Program-made: the position numbers and the translations under genes | Notes under the pieces: model-generated | Told to the model about the DNA's origin: nothing | Databases searched by the model: none | Seen by the model: the letters and a program-made list of their open reading frames with translations, nothing else | From: Syngnathus acus | Taxonomy: Eukaryota; Chordata; Actinopteri; Syngnathiformes; Syngnathidae | Length of the DNA stretch: 64,000 bases | Assembly: GCF_901709675.1 (NCBI RefSeq) | Contig: NC_051098.1 | Coordinates: 3,918,000 to 3,981,999 of the forward strand | Direction: 5' to 3' | In this document: piece by piece, positions 62,272-64,000 of the stretch | Layout: each line of letters opens with the position of its first letter | How positions within the stretch are numbered: the first letter of the stretch is position 1

Positions 62272-62964
62272 CAGGGCCGGTTCTAGGAATGCACATAAGA
62301 GGGGGCAGTCAGAAATGTGAAGGGGGCATGTTCTTTTTTTTTTTTTTTTTTTTACACATTTTTAACACTGTTAGTGTTTTCTTCACGGCAGTTGTTAGCT
62401 GTGTGTCCAGATCTCAACCTGGAGAAGTGGATTGCACTCTGTCAGGCCTCTACACTAAGACCTGTCCAGGTTGGGTGTCCCACCTGAAGATTAAAGCTTC
62501 TGCTGGTATTGCTCTTAGGGTCACTGAGGCACGCAAACCCCCTGACCACAATAAGGTGGCAATCTCTCAGGGGGGGGAACATATAATATGAATGTTATAT
62601 TAACTATTATTTGAGTTGTCGTTAATCATTAGTTATATCACGGGTCATTACGACGAGTTTGGTGGAGTTTTTACTGATTCTTCCAACTCCTACCGCGCTG
62701 ACTGTAACTTGACACTCACTGGCTGCGTCTTGCCTCATTTGCATACTCACAGTGATTGGATGTTTACGGAGGGGCGCGGAGTCCTGACAGCAGGCTGTGT
62801 GAGGACACACACTGCACCGACATGAGAGAAGAGAGGGGGCTGATTAACGTGTGTTTCTATCAGCGGATTTTTCACTTCTAAAAGTTTGATTCGAGGGGGC
62901 AGGACATCTGTTTGAGGGGGCGTTGCCCCCTCTTGCCCCTGCGTAGAGCCTGATAGATAGTACT
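62272..62964 (+). mobile_element. CAGGGCCGG hAT-like element, unit C copy
   Basis: Third copy, duplications ATACATAT at 62264-62271 and 62965-62972. Confidence 0.8.
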
Positions 62965-62972
62965 GATACATA

Positions 62973-64000
62973 TACGTACACGTACGATTACCTCAATGAG
63001 GGGAAAACATGAAGTTGAAAGAACACACTGGACATCGCCCGTGGTTTGAACCCAGGGAGGGTTTGAGAAGAGACGAATTCTGCAGAAGAATTGTAACTTG
63101 ACGAAGTAACTACTGAGCTACACCAGTGCGAATGCGTAGTGTGGAAAATGGGTTTTTATTCGTCAAATTCTTTGTTGCATGCCATTTTGCTCCCCCAAAC
63201 TACTGTATTAAAGCATACATATACGTTTACCTCAATGAGGGGAAAACATGACATTAAAAAAAAAAAACACACTGGACATCGCCCGTGGTTTGAACCCGGG
63301 GTGGGTTTGAGAAGAAGACGAATTCTGCAGTAGAATTGTGACTTGACGAAGTAACCACTGAGCTAAACCAGTGCAACTGACAACTGAGGAAATTTGGCTT
63401 TTATTCGTCTGATTCTTGGTTGCATTCCATTTAGCTTCCCAAATAAAATAAAGAAACGTCAACAATGGGACTACAGATTAATGTACTCGGCGACGACGAG
63501 ATTTGACGACTCATACACACAACGGAGGGCTGGCTCTTATAGCCAACACTAGAGGTCGCCACCCATACATATGTTTACCTTAATGAGGGGAAAACATGAA
63601 GTTAAAAGAACACACTGGACATCGCCCGGTGTTTGAACCCAGGGAGGGTTTGAGAAGAGACGGATACTGCAGTGGAATTGTAATTTGACGAGGCAACCAC
63701 TGAGCTGAGTGTATAGTGGGTTTTTATTCAAGTTTGATTCTTTGTTGCGAGCCATTTCGCTCCCCCCCCCCCCCCAAAGATTAATACACCAGTGCAAATG
63801 CATAAAGAGGAAATTGGGTATTATCAAAGTTTAATTCTTTGTTGCATGCTGAAAATTAAGTTAAAAAACACACTGGACATCACCCGTGGTTCGAACCCGG
63901 GTAGGGTTTGAGAAGAGACGAATTCTGCAGTAGAATTGTAACTTGATGAAGTAACCACTGAGCTACACCAGTGCGAAAGAGTCAAGTGGAAATGGGTTAT
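62973..64000 (-). repeat. Tandem array of tRNA-like units (array 5), runs off the window
   Basis: Continuation of the same pattern as 58089 onward at an offset of about 4.88 kb; array sequence reaches the last base, so the true end lies outside. Confidence 0.8.

Overview
This is a 64 kb piece of vertebrate, almost certainly teleost, nuclear DNA. The evidence is three multi-exon genes with GT-AG introns, a fish-type PYD-NACHT-LRR gene, a Rex3 (RTE-clade) retrotransposon ending in GATG repeats, many hAT elements with 8-bp target duplications, and a tRNA-derived SINE with a GGATGG tail. I cannot name the species.

Layout. (1) 1-15.6 kb is repeat-dense. It holds tandem arrays of ~180-bp tRNA-like units (plus orientation), an L2/CR1-like LINE cut in two by a composite hAT insertion, GC-rich minisatellites, a TRIM-like element and a 5' piece of Rex3. 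(2) 15.6-44.8 kb is the mostly unique gene island. usf1 (plus) has 10 coding exons giving 299 aa. An inflammasome-type NLR (minus) has a PYD exon, a large NACHT exon and six LRR exons, giving 1019 aa. gkup, glucuronokinase with putative uridyl pyrophosphorylase (plus), has 23 coding exons giving 621 aa. All three reading frames close across every junction I placed. Introns carry a hAT derivative, SINEs, a palindromic MITE and microsatellites. (3) 44.8-64 kb is a second repeat block. It is largely the reverse complement of the left block and is itself tandemly repeated (periods about 6.08 and 4.88 kb). It contains a Rex3 copy with an uninterrupted 1006-codon ORF, a 1.87-kb fold-back element and a 695-bp hAT insertion.

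The genes do not form a pathway: usf1 is an E-box transcription factor, the NLR an innate sensor, and gkup a sugar-nucleotide enzyme. The more informative structure is in the repeats. Because the same segment occurs several times, insertions can be read against empty sister copies inside this window. The strongest observation is that the tRNA-like array appears to have moved as cargo between the outer ends of two hAT elements (2,585-6,675, perfect 8-bp target duplication). The right block begins at a hAT end in the equivalent arrangement. Coordinates and frames were read by eye; family names rest on recognised motifs, not on database searches.
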